DNA of 64,000 nt from Xanthobacteraceae bacterium (lineage in GTDB: Bacteria > Pseudomonadota > Alphaproteobacteria > Rhizobiales > Xanthobacteraceae): positions 1,673,780 to 1,737,779 of the forward strand of contig JAHBZB010000001.1 of assembly GCA_019635635.1 (NCBI GenBank), given 5' to 3'. Numbering within the stretch: the first letter of the stretch is position 1; every line of letters begins with the position of its first letter. Below, in pieces: positions 19,918 to 29,837 of this stretch. The position numbers and the translations under genes were made by a program. The notes under the pieces were generated by a model, which worked only from the letters and a program-made list of their open reading frames with translations, was not told where the DNA came from and did not search any database.

Positions 19918-20897
19918 CGGCCGTATTTGTCCTTCCATGACGGCTGCGCGCCCGGAAACGGAAGCGACGCCGCCTCGTAAACTCCACGCGCGACCGCACG
20001 CGCGAGACATTGCGCGGCCAGCGCGCCGAGACGCGCGAGATCGCGTACCGGATCGTCGAGCTTCTTCTTTCCGGTCGCGGCGGTGAACACCGCGTCGCCG
20101 TCGAGCGGCGTGTAAACCGGATGAATCGCGATCGCGAGGCCGGCACCCGCCATCACCGCGAGGCGCTTGGCCTGCGCTTTCGTCAGCACCGCGTCGGTCG
20201 CAACCAGTGCGATGGTCGTGTTCTGGCGCAGGTCGCCTTTCAGCGCGAGTTCGACCTTTGCCTGCGCTTTCGGGAAACCGCGTCCGCCAAATTCATTGTC
20301 TTGCTCAAAGGCGGCGGCGAAGAAATGTCCGTCCCCGCCGAGCGTCACTCGGCCCGCGGCATTTGCCGCCGCAATCGCGCCGACGACGTGGCCGCTTTCG
20401 CTTCGCGCCGAGGCCGAGCCGATGCCGCCTTTCAGATTTTGCGTGCTTGCGCCGTAGCCCGCGCCGACGCTGCCGAGCGCGAAATTCTTCGCGGCGTTTT
20501 GCGCGGCGGCATAACCAAGCTCGCGATAAGGCGGGAAGCGGCCCCAGTTCTTGTCGCCGCCCGAAAACATATCGAACAGGATCGCGCCGGGCACGATCGG
20601 AATCCGTGCCGGCCCCACCGCGAAACCGCGTCCTTGCCCTGCAAGCCATGCCTGCACGCCGGCACCGGCATCGAGACCGAAGGCCGAGCCACCCGAGAGC
20701 GCAATCGCGTCGATGCGCTCAACGGTTGCAACCGGATCCAAGAGATCGAGTTCGCGCGTGCCCGGACCGCCGCCGCGAATGTCGGCAGAAGCGACCGCGG
20801 GCTCCTCGAAAATGATCGCGGTGGTGCCGGTTGCGGCCTTTGCGTCGTCCGCATGGCCGACAAGAATTCCCGGCACGTCTGTTACGAGATTCTTCAT
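19914..20897 (-). CDS. P1 family (DmpA/NylC-like) self-processing peptidase
   Basis: 327 residues. N-terminal-nucleophile hydrolase of peptidase family S58. Motifs: ADIRGGGPGTRELDLL (39-54), ALSGGSAFGLDAGAGV (66-81), GSVGAGYGASTQNLKGG, and the processing site RQNTTIALVATDA, where N226/T227 matches the Asn-Thr cleavage point of NylC, leaving Thr as the catalytic nucleophile. Relatives are aminopeptidases, beta-peptidases or nylon-oligomer hydrolases; the substrate here is open. The ATG at 20897 gives the family start MKNLVTDVPGILVGH; an upstream ATG at 20933 is poorer. Confidence 0.88.
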   Translation of the reverse strand: MKNLVTDVPGILVGHADDAKAATGTTAIIFEEPAVASADIRGGGPGTRELDLLDPVATVERIDAIALSGGSAFGLDAGAGVQAWLAGQGRGFAVGPARIPIVPGAILFDMFSGGDKNWGRFPPYRELGYAAAQNAAKNFALGSVGAGYGASTQNLKGGIGSASARSESGHVVGAIAAANAAGRVTLGGDGHFFAAAFEQDNEFGGRGFPKAQAKVELALKGDLRQNTTIALVATDAVLTKAQAKRLAVMAGAGLAIAIHPVYTPLDGDAVFTAATGKKKLDDPVRDLARLGALAAQCLARAVARGVYEAASLPFPGAQPSWKDKYGR

Positions 20898-20992
20898 GGC
20901 GGCGACTAAAACCCGGCGGCGTCGCCCCGGCAAGCATCACGATCCGGCGAGCGGACTTGCTTCTTAGAGCCGGGCCGCGCATGAAACCGCGC

Positions 20993-21724
20993 ATGACCGA
21001 AGTATCGCTCACCGCCGCGCTGTTTGCGGGCTTGCTCAGCTTCCTTTCTCCCTGCGTGCTGCCGCTGGTGCCGCCTTATCTCGCGTTTCTCGCGGGCACG
21101 AGCTTCGACGAACTCGCCGCGCGAGAAAACACATCGCGGGTCGCGCGGCGCGAACTCGCAGCCGCCGTGCTGTTCGTGCTCGGGTTCTCGACCGTGTTCG
21201 TCGCACTCGGCGCAACTGCGTCCGCTGTCGGTGGATTGTTGCGCGAGTGGTCCTATGTGCTCACGATTGTCGCGGGTCTTGCAATCATCGCGATGGGGCT
21301 GCACTTCCTCGACATCTACCGGATCGCATTTCTGTATCGCACGACGCGGCTGCAACCGAACGAGCCCGTCGGCTTGTGGGGCGCTTATGTCATGGGTCTT
21401 GCGTTTGCGTTCGGCTGGACGCCGTGCATCGGGCCGGTGCTCGCGGCGATCCTTGCGGTCGCGGCGTCCGAGCATACGGTCGCGAAAGGGGCTGGGTTGC
21501 TCGCGGTCTATTCGTTGGGCCTCGGCATTCCGTTCATTCTGGCGGCATTCGCGCTCGATGCCTTCATGGGCTTCTTCGCGAAGATGCGTTCCAAACTCGG
21601 CACCATCGAAAAAATCATGGGTGCGTTTCTGGTGCTCACTGGAATCGCATTTCTCACCGGCTGGTTTACCTCGTTCAGCTTCTGGCTGCTGGAAACCTTT
21701 CCGATGCTTTCGACCTTCGGCTGA
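20993..21724 (+). CDS. ccdA: Cytochrome c biogenesis protein CcdA
   Basis: 243 residues, six predicted membrane segments. CcdA moves reducing electrons from cytoplasmic thioredoxin to periplasmic thiol proteins, needed for cytochrome c maturation. The two active-site cysteines are in LSFLSPCVLPLVPPY (first membrane segment) and FGWTPCIGPVLAA (fourth), each followed by proline-rich text as in the family. Start at 20993 (MTEVSLTAALFAG) or 20981; neither has a good ribosome site. It ends at a strong terminator. Confidence 0.93.
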   Translation: MTEVSLTAALFAGLLSFLSPCVLPLVPPYLAFLAGTSFDELAARENTSRVARRELAAAVLFVLGFSTVFVALGATASAVGGLLREWSYVLTIVAGLAIIAMGLHFLDIYRIAFLYRTTRLQPNEPVGLWGAYVMGLAFAFGWTPCIGPVLAAILAVAASEHTVAKGAGLLAVYSLGLGIPFILAAFALDAFMGFFAKMRSKLGTIEKIMGAFLVLTGIAFLTGWFTSFSFWLLETFPMLSTFG

Positions 21725-21743
21725 TTTTTGCCGCGCAACAAAA

Positions 21744-21769
21744 AAAGCCCGCCGTTTCCGGCGGGCTTT
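21744..21769. terminator. Bidirectional terminator ccdA / liv operon
   Basis: AAAGCCCGCCG pairs with CGGCGGGCTTT around TTTC, with an A-run before it. Convergent genes on both sides. Confidence 0.93.
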
Positions 21770-21793
21770 CGTTTGTGAGGCGTGTGAAGAAAT

Positions 21794-22903
21794 TTACTTC
21801 TTCAGTTCCGCATAAGTGCCGTCGGCCTTCCACTGATAGACGACATAGTCGAGCACGGTGATGTCGCCCTTGGCGTCATAGGAAATTTCGCCGAGCACCG
21901 TGTTCCACTTGCCGGCCTTGATGGTCGCGGCGACCTTCTTCGGATCTGTCGAGCCGGTCTTCTCCACCGCCTGCGCCCAGATCTGGAGAGCGGCATAGGT
22001 GTAGAGTGTGTAGCCTTCCGGATCGATGCCCTTGGCCTTGAACTTCTTCACGATCTCGGCCGCCGACGGGCGGTTGCGCGGATCGGGACCGAAGGTCATC
22101 AGCACGCCTTCGGCATGCTGGCCGGTGATCGAAGCGAACTGCTTATCGGCGAGCGCGTCGCCGGCCATCAGGATCGTCTTCATGCCCTGGTCGCGCATCT
22201 GACGGAGGATCAGGCCGGCTTCGGTGTGATAGCCGCCGACATAGACCACGTCGATTTCCGCCGCCTTCATGCGAGAGACCAGCGCGGTGAAGTCCTTGTC
22301 GCCTTGCGTATAAGCTTCGTTCAGGACTTCGGTGATGCCGGCTGCGTTCAGCGCTTTCTTGGTTTCGTTGGCGAGGCCAGCGCCGTAAGTCGACTTGTCG
22401 TTCAGGATCGCGATCTTCTTGCCCTTGAAATTGTCGGCGAGATACTTGCCTGCGACCGCGCCCTGCTGGTCGTCACGGCCGCAAACGCGGAACGTATTCC
22501 AGAGCTTGCGCTCGGTGAAGGTCGGGTTGGTCGAGGCGGGCGTGATCTGCAACACGTTGCCTTCGGCATAGGCTTCCGAGGCAGGGATCGACGACGAAGA
22601 GCAGTAGTGGCCCATTACGAACGGCACACGCTGCGCGACGAAGCGGTCCGCGGTTGCGCGTGCCTGCTTCGGGTCGCAGGCATCGTCGCCGACGACGAGC
22701 TTTAGCTGCTTCTTCAAGACGCCGCCCGCGGCATTGATGTCTTCCAGCGCAAGGTTCGCGCCGTTCCGAAGCTGCTCGCCGAACGAGGCGTATTGCCCGG
22801 TCATCGGACCGGCGACGCCGATAGTAATCTGGCTGAATGCCGGGCCGGTTGCCGCAAACAGGCCGGCTGCGGCTACCAAGGCAACAAGACGCGCGCTTTT
22901 CAT
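21794..22903 (-). CDS. livK: Branched-chain amino acid ABC transporter, periplasmic binding protein
   Basis: 369 residues. Signal peptide MKSARLVALVAAAGLFAATGPAFSQ, then the type I periplasmic binding fold of LivJ/LivK: ITIGVAGPMTGQYASFGEQLRNGANLALEDINAAGG, and VVGDDACDPKQARATADRFV, MGHYCSSSSIPASEAYAEG in the ligand pocket. The two Cys pairs of this class (DACD; VCGR with HYCS) are present. It is the last gene of the liv operon, 103 bp after livF, and may be expressed more strongly than the membrane parts. The exact ligand (Leu/Ile/Val or wider) is inferred. Confidence 0.92.
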   Translation of the reverse strand: MKSARLVALVAAAGLFAATGPAFSQITIGVAGPMTGQYASFGEQLRNGANLALEDINAAGGVLKKQLKLVVGDDACDPKQARATADRFVAQRVPFVMGHYCSSSSIPASEAYAEGNVLQITPASTNPTFTERKLWNTFRVCGRDDQQGAVAGKYLADNFKGKKIAILNDKSTYGAGLANETKKALNAAGITEVLNEAYTQGDKDFTALVSRMKAAEIDVVYVGGYHTEAGLILRQMRDQGMKTILMAGDALADKQFASITGQHAEGVLMTFGPDPRNRPSAAEIVKKFKAKGIDPEGYTLYTYAALQIWAQAVEKTGSTDPKKVAATIKAGKWNTVLGEISYDAKGDITVLDYVVYQWKADGTYAELKK

Positions 22904-23006
22904 TGTGTCTCCCTCTTTTGAAAGCGATGTCCGGAAATATCAGCCTATTCTTGGCGGGAATCGGCGGGTTGTCACGGGATTTATGCAGCGGTTACGCGCC
23001 GTATTT

Positions 23007-23729
23007 CTACCGTCCGCCCTCGAGATAGGCGCTGCGGACTTCAGGCTTTTCCAGCAATTCCTTGCCGGTCCCCTGCATGGCGATGCGGCCATTGACCATG
23101 ACATAGCCGCGGTGCGCGAGTTTCAGCGCATGGAAAGCGTTCTGTTCGACCAGGAAGATGGTGAGCTTTTCGCGCTGATTGAGATCGCGGATCGCCGAGA
23201 AAATCTGCCGCACCACGAGCGGTGCAAGGCCGAGCGAGGGTTCGTCGAGCAGGAGCAGGCGCGGACGGCTCATCAGCGCGCGGCCGATTGCGAGCATCTG
23301 TTGCTCGCCGCCGGAAAGCGTGCCGCCGCGCTGGCTGCGGCGCTGTTCGAGGATTGGAAAGAGCTTGAAGACTTTCGCGAGGTCTTCTTCGAAGCTGCCG
23401 CCTTGGGCGGTCGCCGCGCCCATCTGCAAATTCTCGAACACGGTCATGCGCGGGAAGATGCGGCGGCCTTCCGGCGACTGCGCGATTTTCATACGCATGA
23501 TTTCGTGGGTGGGAAGATGCGTGATGTCGCGGTCTTCGAAGGTGATCGAGCCTTCGCGCGCCTGCGGATTGCCGCAGATCGTCATCATCAGCGTCGATTT
23601 ACCGGCACCGTTCGCGCCGATGATAGTGACGATCTCGCCGGGCATGACTTCGACGTCGATGCCCTTGAGCGCGGCGATGCTGCCGTAAAAGGCGGAGACC
23701 CCCTTGATCGAAAGCAGCGGCTCGCTCAT
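23007..23729 (-). CDS. livF: Branched-chain amino acid ABC transporter ATP-binding protein LivF
   Basis: 240 residues. ABC ATPase with Walker A GANGAGKS (residues 38-45), signature LSGGEQQMLAIGRAL and Walker B LLLLDEPSLGLAP. The SPEGRRIFPRMTVFENL stretch identifies the LivF type. It shares a 4-bp ATGA overlap with livG. Forms the ATPase pair with LivG on the inner face of the membrane. Confidence 0.96.
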   Translation of the reverse strand: MSEPLLSIKGVSAFYGSIAALKGIDVEVMPGEIVTIIGANGAGKSTLMMTICGNPQAREGSITFEDRDITHLPTHEIMRMKIAQSPEGRRIFPRMTVFENLQMGAATAQGGSFEEDLAKVFKLFPILEQRRSQRGGTLSGGEQQMLAIGRALMSRPRLLLLDEPSLGLAPLVVRQIFSAIRDLNQREKLTIFLVEQNAFHALKLAHRGYVMVNGRIAMQGTGKELLEKPEVRSAYLEGGR

Positions 23730-24562
23730 GCGCCGACCTCCGCTTCGGCGGCATCGACCGCGTCTTCCTCAACGCCGAGATAGGCGGCGATCACCTTCGG
23801 ATCGTTGCGGATGAATTCAGGCGTGCCTTCGGAAATTTTCTTGCCGTGGTCGAGCACCACGATGCGGTTCGAGATTTCCATCACGACATTCATGTCGTGC
23901 TCGATCAGGAGTATCGACGTGTCGGTTTCCTTCTGGATCGCGCGCAAAAGCACGTTCAGTTCGTCGGATTCGCGCGGGTTGAGGCCGGCCGCGGGTTCGT
24001 CGAGGCAGAGCAGCACCGGTTTCGTGCACATCGCGCGCGCAATCTCGAGTCGGCGTTGCGCGCCGTAAGGCAGGCTGCCCGCCGGATCGTCGGCGCGGTC
24101 GGTGAGCGCGGTCTTCTCCAGCCAGTAGCGCGCGAGCTCGACCGCCTCGCGCTCGGCGCGGCGATAGCCTGGCAGGCCGAACAGTCCGAATATGGTGAAG
24201 CCGGACGCGCGCATCAGCACATTGTGTTGCGCGACCATCAGGTTTTCGAGCGCGGTCATGCCGGGAAAAAGCCGGATATTCTGGAAGGTGCGGGCGACAT
24301 GCACGCGCTTTGCGATCTTGAAGTCGGGAAGTTTCTCGAGCGCGAAACTTTTTCCGCCCGCGTGATTGACGCGGATCGCGCCGGAGGTCGGCTCGTAGAA
24401 GCCGGTGATGCAATTGAAGACGGTGGTCTTTCCGGCTCCATTCGGGCCGATCAGCGCGGTAATGTCGCCGCGCTTCGCCTCGAACGATAGATCGTCGATC
24501 GCGAGCAGGCCGCCGAAGCGCATGGTCAGGCCGTTGAGAGCGAGGATTGCTTCGTGGGCCAT
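23726..24562 (-). CDS. livG: Branched-chain amino acid ABC transporter ATP-binding protein LivG
   Basis: 278 residues. Walker A GPNGAGKT (37-44), the LivG-type VARTFQNIRLFPGMTALENLMVAQHN, the signature LPYGAQRRLEIARAM and Walker B LLCLDEPAAGLNP. Carries a short acidic C-terminal tail (GVEEDAVDAAEAEVGA). Its start shares one base with the livM stop and its stop overlaps livF. Confidence 0.96.
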   Translation of the reverse strand: MAHEAILALNGLTMRFGGLLAIDDLSFEAKRGDITALIGPNGAGKTTVFNCITGFYEPTSGAIRVNHAGGKSFALEKLPDFKIAKRVHVARTFQNIRLFPGMTALENLMVAQHNVLMRASGFTIFGLFGLPGYRRAEREAVELARYWLEKTALTDRADDPAGSLPYGAQRRLEIARAMCTKPVLLCLDEPAAGLNPRESDELNVLLRAIQKETDTSILLIEHDMNVVMEISNRIVVLDHGKKISEGTPEFIRNDPKVIAAYLGVEEDAVDAAEAEVGA

Positions 24563-25979
24563 CAGCCGTGGCCCTCCGCGACATGTTCAGCCGAAATCGT
24601 CTTGCGCTCTTTCAGATAAACAGAAGGCTCGCGGCTCGAGATCAGGCCGCGCGGACGCCAGATCATGATGCCGACCATGGCGAAGCCGAAGATGACGAGC
24701 CGGAATTGCTCGAATTCGCGAAACAGCTCGAAGCTCGCGGTCATCACGATCGCAGCGATCGCAACGCCGATCTGGGAGCCCATGCCGCCGAGCACCACGA
24801 TTGCGAGGATCAGCGCGGACTCGGGGAAGGTGAAGGAGTCCGGGCTGATGAAGCCCTGACGGGTCGCGAAGAAGGCGCCGGCAAATCCGCCGAACATCGC
24901 ACCGATCGCGAACGCGGTGAGTTTCGTGTTGGTCGGATTGATGCCAAGCGAACGCACCGCGATTTCGTCTTCGCGCAGCGCTTCCCACGCGCGTCCGACA
25001 GGAAGTTTGCGGAGCCGGATCGTGACCCAGTTGGTGATCAGCGCGAGCGCGAGGATCAGATAGAACAGAAACACCGTGCGGTGTGTGGGATCGAATTCGA
25101 AGCCGAAGCGCGCGGCAAAGCCGTCGTCGTCGGCGGTGAACGGAACTCCGAAGAAGCTCGCGCGCGGAATCGAGCCGATGCCGTTCGGGCCGTTGGTGAG
25201 CGAGACCCAGTTCAGGAGCACGATGCGGACGATCTCGCCGAAGGCGAGCGTCACGATCGCGAGGTAGTCGCCGCGCAGCCGCAGCACCGGAAATCCGAGC
25301 AGCACGCCGAAGAAGGCCGCGAACAATCCCGCGAGCGGCAGGCAAACCCAGAACGACCAGCCGTAAGCCTGCGCGATGATTGCGTAGGAGTAAGCGCCGA
25401 CCGCGTAGAAGGCGACGTAGCCGAGATCGAGCAAGCCGGCGAGACCGACGACGATGTTCAGGCCCCAGCCGAGCATCACATACGTCAGAATGATGATCGC
25501 GATGCCGAGGTAATAAGGGTTGCTGTAAAAGGCGATGGGAAAGAGCACCGCGAGCGCGAGCAGCGCGGGCGTTAGCCCGAGCCAGACCGCAAACAGGATA
25601 GCAACGACGATCATCGTCGCGAGCGGCCAGTCGCCGGGACTGTAGAGCACCCAGGCAATCGCAAGCGCGACCATCGCCGCAAGCAGCGCGAACCTGAAGC
25701 GCTTCGCGAGCGCTAGGATCGAAACGAATAGTTCGCCGAGCAACAGGCGCAGCGCTGCGGCGTTGTAATAGAGTAGCGACACCAAAAAGCGCCCAACGAA
25801 AACGATGCCGACCGCGGCCGCGAGCAGCACGGGACGGGGCAGCGGACGCAATTTACCGAGCGTGTCGTCGGCGAGAAAACCGAGCAGCAGCACGAACAGG
25901 CCGAAAGCGACGATGCCCGCGATGAGCGCGTCTTTCAGCGCATGCGTCACCACCGACGGCTTTGCGGCGGAGGAAGCGC

Positions 25980-25983
<4 letters not shown>
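24562..25983 (-). CDS. livM: Branched-chain amino acid ABC transporter permease LivM
   Basis: 473 residues, the long LivM form: four extra N-terminal hydrophobic segments (about residues 10-165) come before the ordinary permease core, as in many Rhizobiales. Core motifs: GLNIVVGLAGLLDLGYVAFYAVGAY, GDYLAIVTLAFGEIVRI, and the cytoplasmic coupling loop GRAWEALREDEIAVRSLGINPTNTKL that docks on the ATPases. C-terminal tail is hydrophilic. ATGA overlap with livH upstream. Confidence 0.95.
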
Positions 25984-26897
<914 letters not shown>

Positions 26898-27092
26898 CTG
26901 CCATTTCTCCGCACTTCTGCCGGTGCGGTCCCTTGCCCTGACCGAAAATAACTTGAAGGAGCGCCATCCGACAAATGCCGGAGTTCCTTTTTCGCATTTG
27001 CGAATGCAAAAGCCGTGAAAGTTCCAGGAACGAAGCGCGAAAACCCAAGTTGGTCCTGCAAGGGGAGGTTTCACGCAAGGAGTAAAACGTCC

Positions 27093-27239
27093 ATGGCGAA
27101 CAACCAGAACGACCGCAATCAGCAGCAGGGCGGTCAGCAGAACCAAGGCGGCCAGCAGAACCAGCAGAACCCCGGTCAGGGCGGCCAGCAAGGCGGTCAA
27201 CAGGGTGGCCAGCAGGGCGGCCAGCAGCAGAAGCGCTAA
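27093..27239 (+). CDS. Small Gly/Gln-repeat protein, unknown function
   Basis: 48 codons: MANNQNDRNQQQGGQQNQG followed by repeated NQQ and GGQQ units and a QQQKR end. It has no hydrophobic residue to speak of, no signal peptide and is surely disordered. Support for a real gene: an AAGGAG ribosome site 10 bases before the ATG and a strong terminator 18 bp after the stop. I do not recognise a function. It lies between the divergent liv operon and the AraC-type regulator. Confidence 0.7.
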   Translation: MANNQNDRNQQQGGQQNQGGQQNQQNPGQGGQQGGQQGGQQGGQQQKR

Positions 27240-27256
27240 ATTGCTGTAACCTAAGG

Positions 27257-27285
27257 AAAAGCCCCGCCAGATGGCGGGGCTTTTT
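27257..27285 (+). terminator. Rho-independent terminator after the small GGQQ gene
   Basis: AAAAGCCCCGCC pairs with GGCGGGGCTTTTT around AGAT, followed by C and more T-rich sequence. Confidence 0.95.
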
Positions 27286-27339
27286 CTGTAAAGGCTGTTG
27301 CGAAAGAGCGCTTTCCTTTTGGTCACGGCCTGACATATT

Positions 27340-28254
27340 TTGCCGCACATGAAGCGGGCAGCTCTTCCTCTCTATCATCTCTACGGCGATCCGCCGGACG
27401 ATCAGGCGTTCGATTTCGTACACATCGAGCGGCTTACCCATCGTTCGCAGGGCGCGAACTGGGTGATTGCGCCGCACCGGCACCGCAACCTCTTCCAGAT
27501 CATGCTGATCGAGCAGGGCGGCGGTACGCTCGATCTCGAGGCAGAATCGATCAACTTCGAGGCACCGGCGATCATCATTCTCGCGCCGACGGTGGCGCAC
27601 GGCTTCCGCTTCAAGCCGAAAGTCACCGAAGGCTATGTGATGAATTTCACCGAAGACGTGACCGCGTCGCTTGGCGAGCAGGCCAATATCGCGCTTGCGC
27701 GGCTGAAGCACATCTCGTCGCAGCCCTTGATGCCGGTCGCGCGGCCGGAAGTTGCGCGGCTCGCGGCGCTGTGCCGCGATCTGCACGAAGAAGAATTTCT
27801 CGGCCGCGAAGGGTTCGAGGTCGCGATGCGCGCGATGCTTGCACTCGTCGGTGTCGAGGTGGCGCGGCTTGCCGCCAGCCGCGAGTTATCCGGCACGATC
27901 ACGCTCGCGCCCGCCGATGCGACCGTCGAAGAGTTGCGCCGGTTGATCGAAGAACATTTCCGCTCGGAACGGCAGATCGGCTTTTACGCGAACAAGCTCG
28001 CGATGACCGCGGATCGCTTGAACGATCACGTCAAGCGTGCGACCGGCGTTACCGCGGGGCATCTGCTTCGCCAGCGGCTGCTTACCGAGGCCAAGCGCCA
28101 ACTCGTGTTCACCGATCTCACGATCGGTGAGGTCGCCTACGATCTTGCTTTCGCCGATCCGTCGCACTTCGCGCGCTTCTTCAAGAAACAGACCGGCTCC
28201 ACGCCGCAGGCGTTCCGCGAATCCTCGCTGCGCTCGCGCATCCGCACGCACTAA
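27340..28254 (+). CDS. AraC-family transcriptional regulator (PobR-like)
   Basis: 304 residues (302 if the second ATG, at 27346, is used). N-terminal cupin sensor domain (about 40-120: APHRHRNLFQIMLIEQGGGTLDLE) and C-terminal double helix-turn-helix (about 200-298: FYANKLAMTADRLNDHVKRATGVTAGHLLRQRL, then IGEVAYDLAFADPSHFARFFKKQTGSTPQAFR). This shape fits the PobR type that activates 4-hydroxybenzoate or related aromatic genes. The pca genes on the opposite strand 1-4 kb away make an aromatic effector plausible, but pobA itself is not in the window. Confidence 0.82.
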   Translation: MPHMKRAALPLYHLYGDPPDDQAFDFVHIERLTHRSQGANWVIAPHRHRNLFQIMLIEQGGGTLDLEAESINFEAPAIIILAPTVAHGFRFKPKVTEGYVMNFTEDVTASLGEQANIALARLKHISSQPLMPVARPEVARLAALCRDLHEEEFLGREGFEVAMRAMLALVGVEVARLAASRELSGTITLAPADATVEELRRLIEEHFRSERQIGFYANKLAMTADRLNDHVKRATGVTAGHLLRQRLLTEAKRQLVFTDLTIGEVAYDLAFADPSHFARFFKKQTGSTPQAFRESSLRSRIRTH

Positions 28255-28263
28255 ACTTCGCGT

Positions 28264-29340
28264 TTACTTGGGCCGCGATTCCTCGAGCGTCGCGTCGGGC
28301 TGACGCAACTCACCTTTGCGCAGCATCTTCACGCCGTTGATCAGCGCGTGCGCAGAATTTTTCACGTCTTCCTGAAAGTCGGTGTCTTCGTCGAGATCCT
28401 TGTGGCTCGTCGCATAAGGCTCGAGATAGCCGACATAGGCGCCGAACTGCGACTTGTGTCCGCAGGGGATCATGCCGATGTCGCTCATCCAGTCGCAAAG
28501 AATCCTGCGCAGGTTTTCGACGCCGGCGGCGTCGCCATGCACGGCGACGGAGAATGCGCGGCCCGCGAGATGACGAGGGTAGGGCCAGCCCGCGAGTTCG
28601 AGTTCCTTCGCGGGCGCGACATGCTTCATCTTCGTCGTGGTCGGATCGGAATTGCCGCCGTCGGCGCAGACGAGGCGGTCGATCATCAGCTTCAAGGAGC
28701 TCGGCGCCTGATACCAGTTCACCGGCGTCACGATCATCACGCCGTGGGCTGCCACCCACTTCGGATATATTTCCGCCATCCAGTCGTTGACCTGACCGAG
28801 CGCGAAATTCGGATAGCAGGTGCAGGGCCAGTGGCAGAGCGGCTGCGCGGTCGAGACGCAGGCTTTGCAGGGAAAGATTCGCTTGTCGGCTTCGGAGGCG
28901 AGAAGGCTCAGATCGAGCACCTCGACTTCGAAATCTTTTTCCGCCGCCACCAGTTCGCGGCACATCTGCACGAGGCGCCAGGTCTTCGAGATTTCGCCGG
29001 GGCAGGTCTGGTCGCTGCGGCTCGAGCCGTTGACGATCAGGATTCGCGACGGCGAGGCCGGATCTTTCTGGCGCATCTCGGCTTGCCGGATCGCTTCCCG
29101 CGCGGCGAGCCATTCGACGGGTAATTCGAAATCCGGATCGGCGAAGCCTTCGCCCGCGCGCTGCTTGCGCGGGTTCTTGTTGTAGCCGTCATAGGATTGC
29201 CAGGCGATTTCCGCGATCTTCGCGATTTCCGCTTCGACCTTGTCGAAGACCGGATCGAAGAACTGCTGCCGGAATCGTTTCTCGAACTCCTCGCGCTCGA
29301 GATGGGTGGAAGGCATACCCTTGCGAATATCGACGGCCAT
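28264..29340 (-). CDS. NADPH-dependent FMN reductase / flavodoxin-like protein with N-terminal extension
   Basis: 358 residues. Residues about 97-300 form a flavodoxin-like fold: RILIVNGSSRSDQTCPGEISK (FMN phosphate loop), VMIVTPVNWYQAPSSLKLMIDRLVCADGG. A cysteine cluster FPCKACVSTAQPLCHWPCTC (six Cys counting from the first) occupies the region where some relatives hold an iron-sulfur cluster or disulfide. The first 95 residues are a helical, charged extension (HLEREEFEKRFRQQFFDPVFDK) I do not recognise. GGAG 6 bases before the ATG. It follows pcaC by 102 bp on the same strand, so it may join the aromatic operon as a reductase; substrate unknown. Confidence 0.75.
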   Translation of the reverse strand: MAVDIRKGMPSTHLEREEFEKRFRQQFFDPVFDKVEAEIAKIAEIAWQSYDGYNKNPRKQRAGEGFADPDFELPVEWLAAREAIRQAEMRQKDPASPSRILIVNGSSRSDQTCPGEISKTWRLVQMCRELVAAEKDFEVEVLDLSLLASEADKRIFPCKACVSTAQPLCHWPCTCYPNFALGQVNDWMAEIYPKWVAAHGVMIVTPVNWYQAPSSLKLMIDRLVCADGGNSDPTTTKMKHVAPAKELELAGWPYPRHLAGRAFSVAVHGDAAGVENLRRILCDWMSDIGMIPCGHKSQFGAYVGYLEPYATSHKDLDEDTDFQEDVKNSAHALINGVKMLRKGELRQPDATLEESRPK

Positions 29341-29442
29341 AGCGAACTCCGTTGCGGCGGCTGCGGGTTGCGCACGAGCCTGTCAGGCTCGCGCAGCGAA
29401 GAGAAGCGCGCGCCGATCACGGTTTCGCGATGTTACGGGAAA

Positions 29443-29832
29443 TCAGCCGGCCTTTTCGATCTCGGCAAAGACGCTTGCTGCTTCGTGAAACGCGGTATTC
29501 GCGGCCGGCACTCCGCAGTAAATCGCCTGCTGCAAAAGTAGTTCCTTGATGTCGTCCTTGGTGAAGCCGCCTTCGGTCATCGCGGCGCGGACGTGCAGCC
29601 GGAATTCCTCCCAGCGGCCGAGCGCGACCATCGAGCCGAGCACGACCAGCCGCCGCGTGCGGTCGTCGAAATGGGGGCGGGTCCAGATTTCGCCCCAGGC
29701 GTAGCGGGTGATGAGGTCCTGAAATTCGCGATTGAAATCGTTCTGGTTCGCGACCGCTTTGTCCACCCATTTGTTGCCCAGCACCTTGCGACGCCGGCTC
29801 ATGCCTTTTTCGTGACGTTCGCGCTCGTCCAT
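29443..29832 (-). CDS. pcaC: 4-carboxymuconolactone decarboxylase
   Basis: 129 residues, typical PcaC length. Decarboxylates 4-carboxymuconolactone to beta-ketoadipate enol-lactone in protocatechuate breakdown. The family text RREKVLG-like (RRRKVLGNKWVD), FQDLITRYAWGEIWTRP, LVVLGSMVALGRWEEFRLHVRAA and EGGFTKDDIKELLLQQAIYCGVPAANTAFHEA is clear. The ATG at 29832 has AAAGG 9 bases upstream, within the pcaD end; the two genes are 5 bp apart. Confidence 0.95.
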   Translation of the reverse strand: MDERERHEKGMSRRRKVLGNKWVDKAVANQNDFNREFQDLITRYAWGEIWTRPHFDDRTRRLVVLGSMVALGRWEEFRLHVRAAMTEGGFTKDDIKELLLQQAIYCGVPAANTAFHEAASVFAEIEKAG

Positions 29833-29837
29833 CTTCT

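Noticed and set aside
27120..27235. Tandem repeats resembling a CRISPR or minisatellite
   Set aside because: They are in-frame GGQQ codons of a small gene with no spacer pattern.
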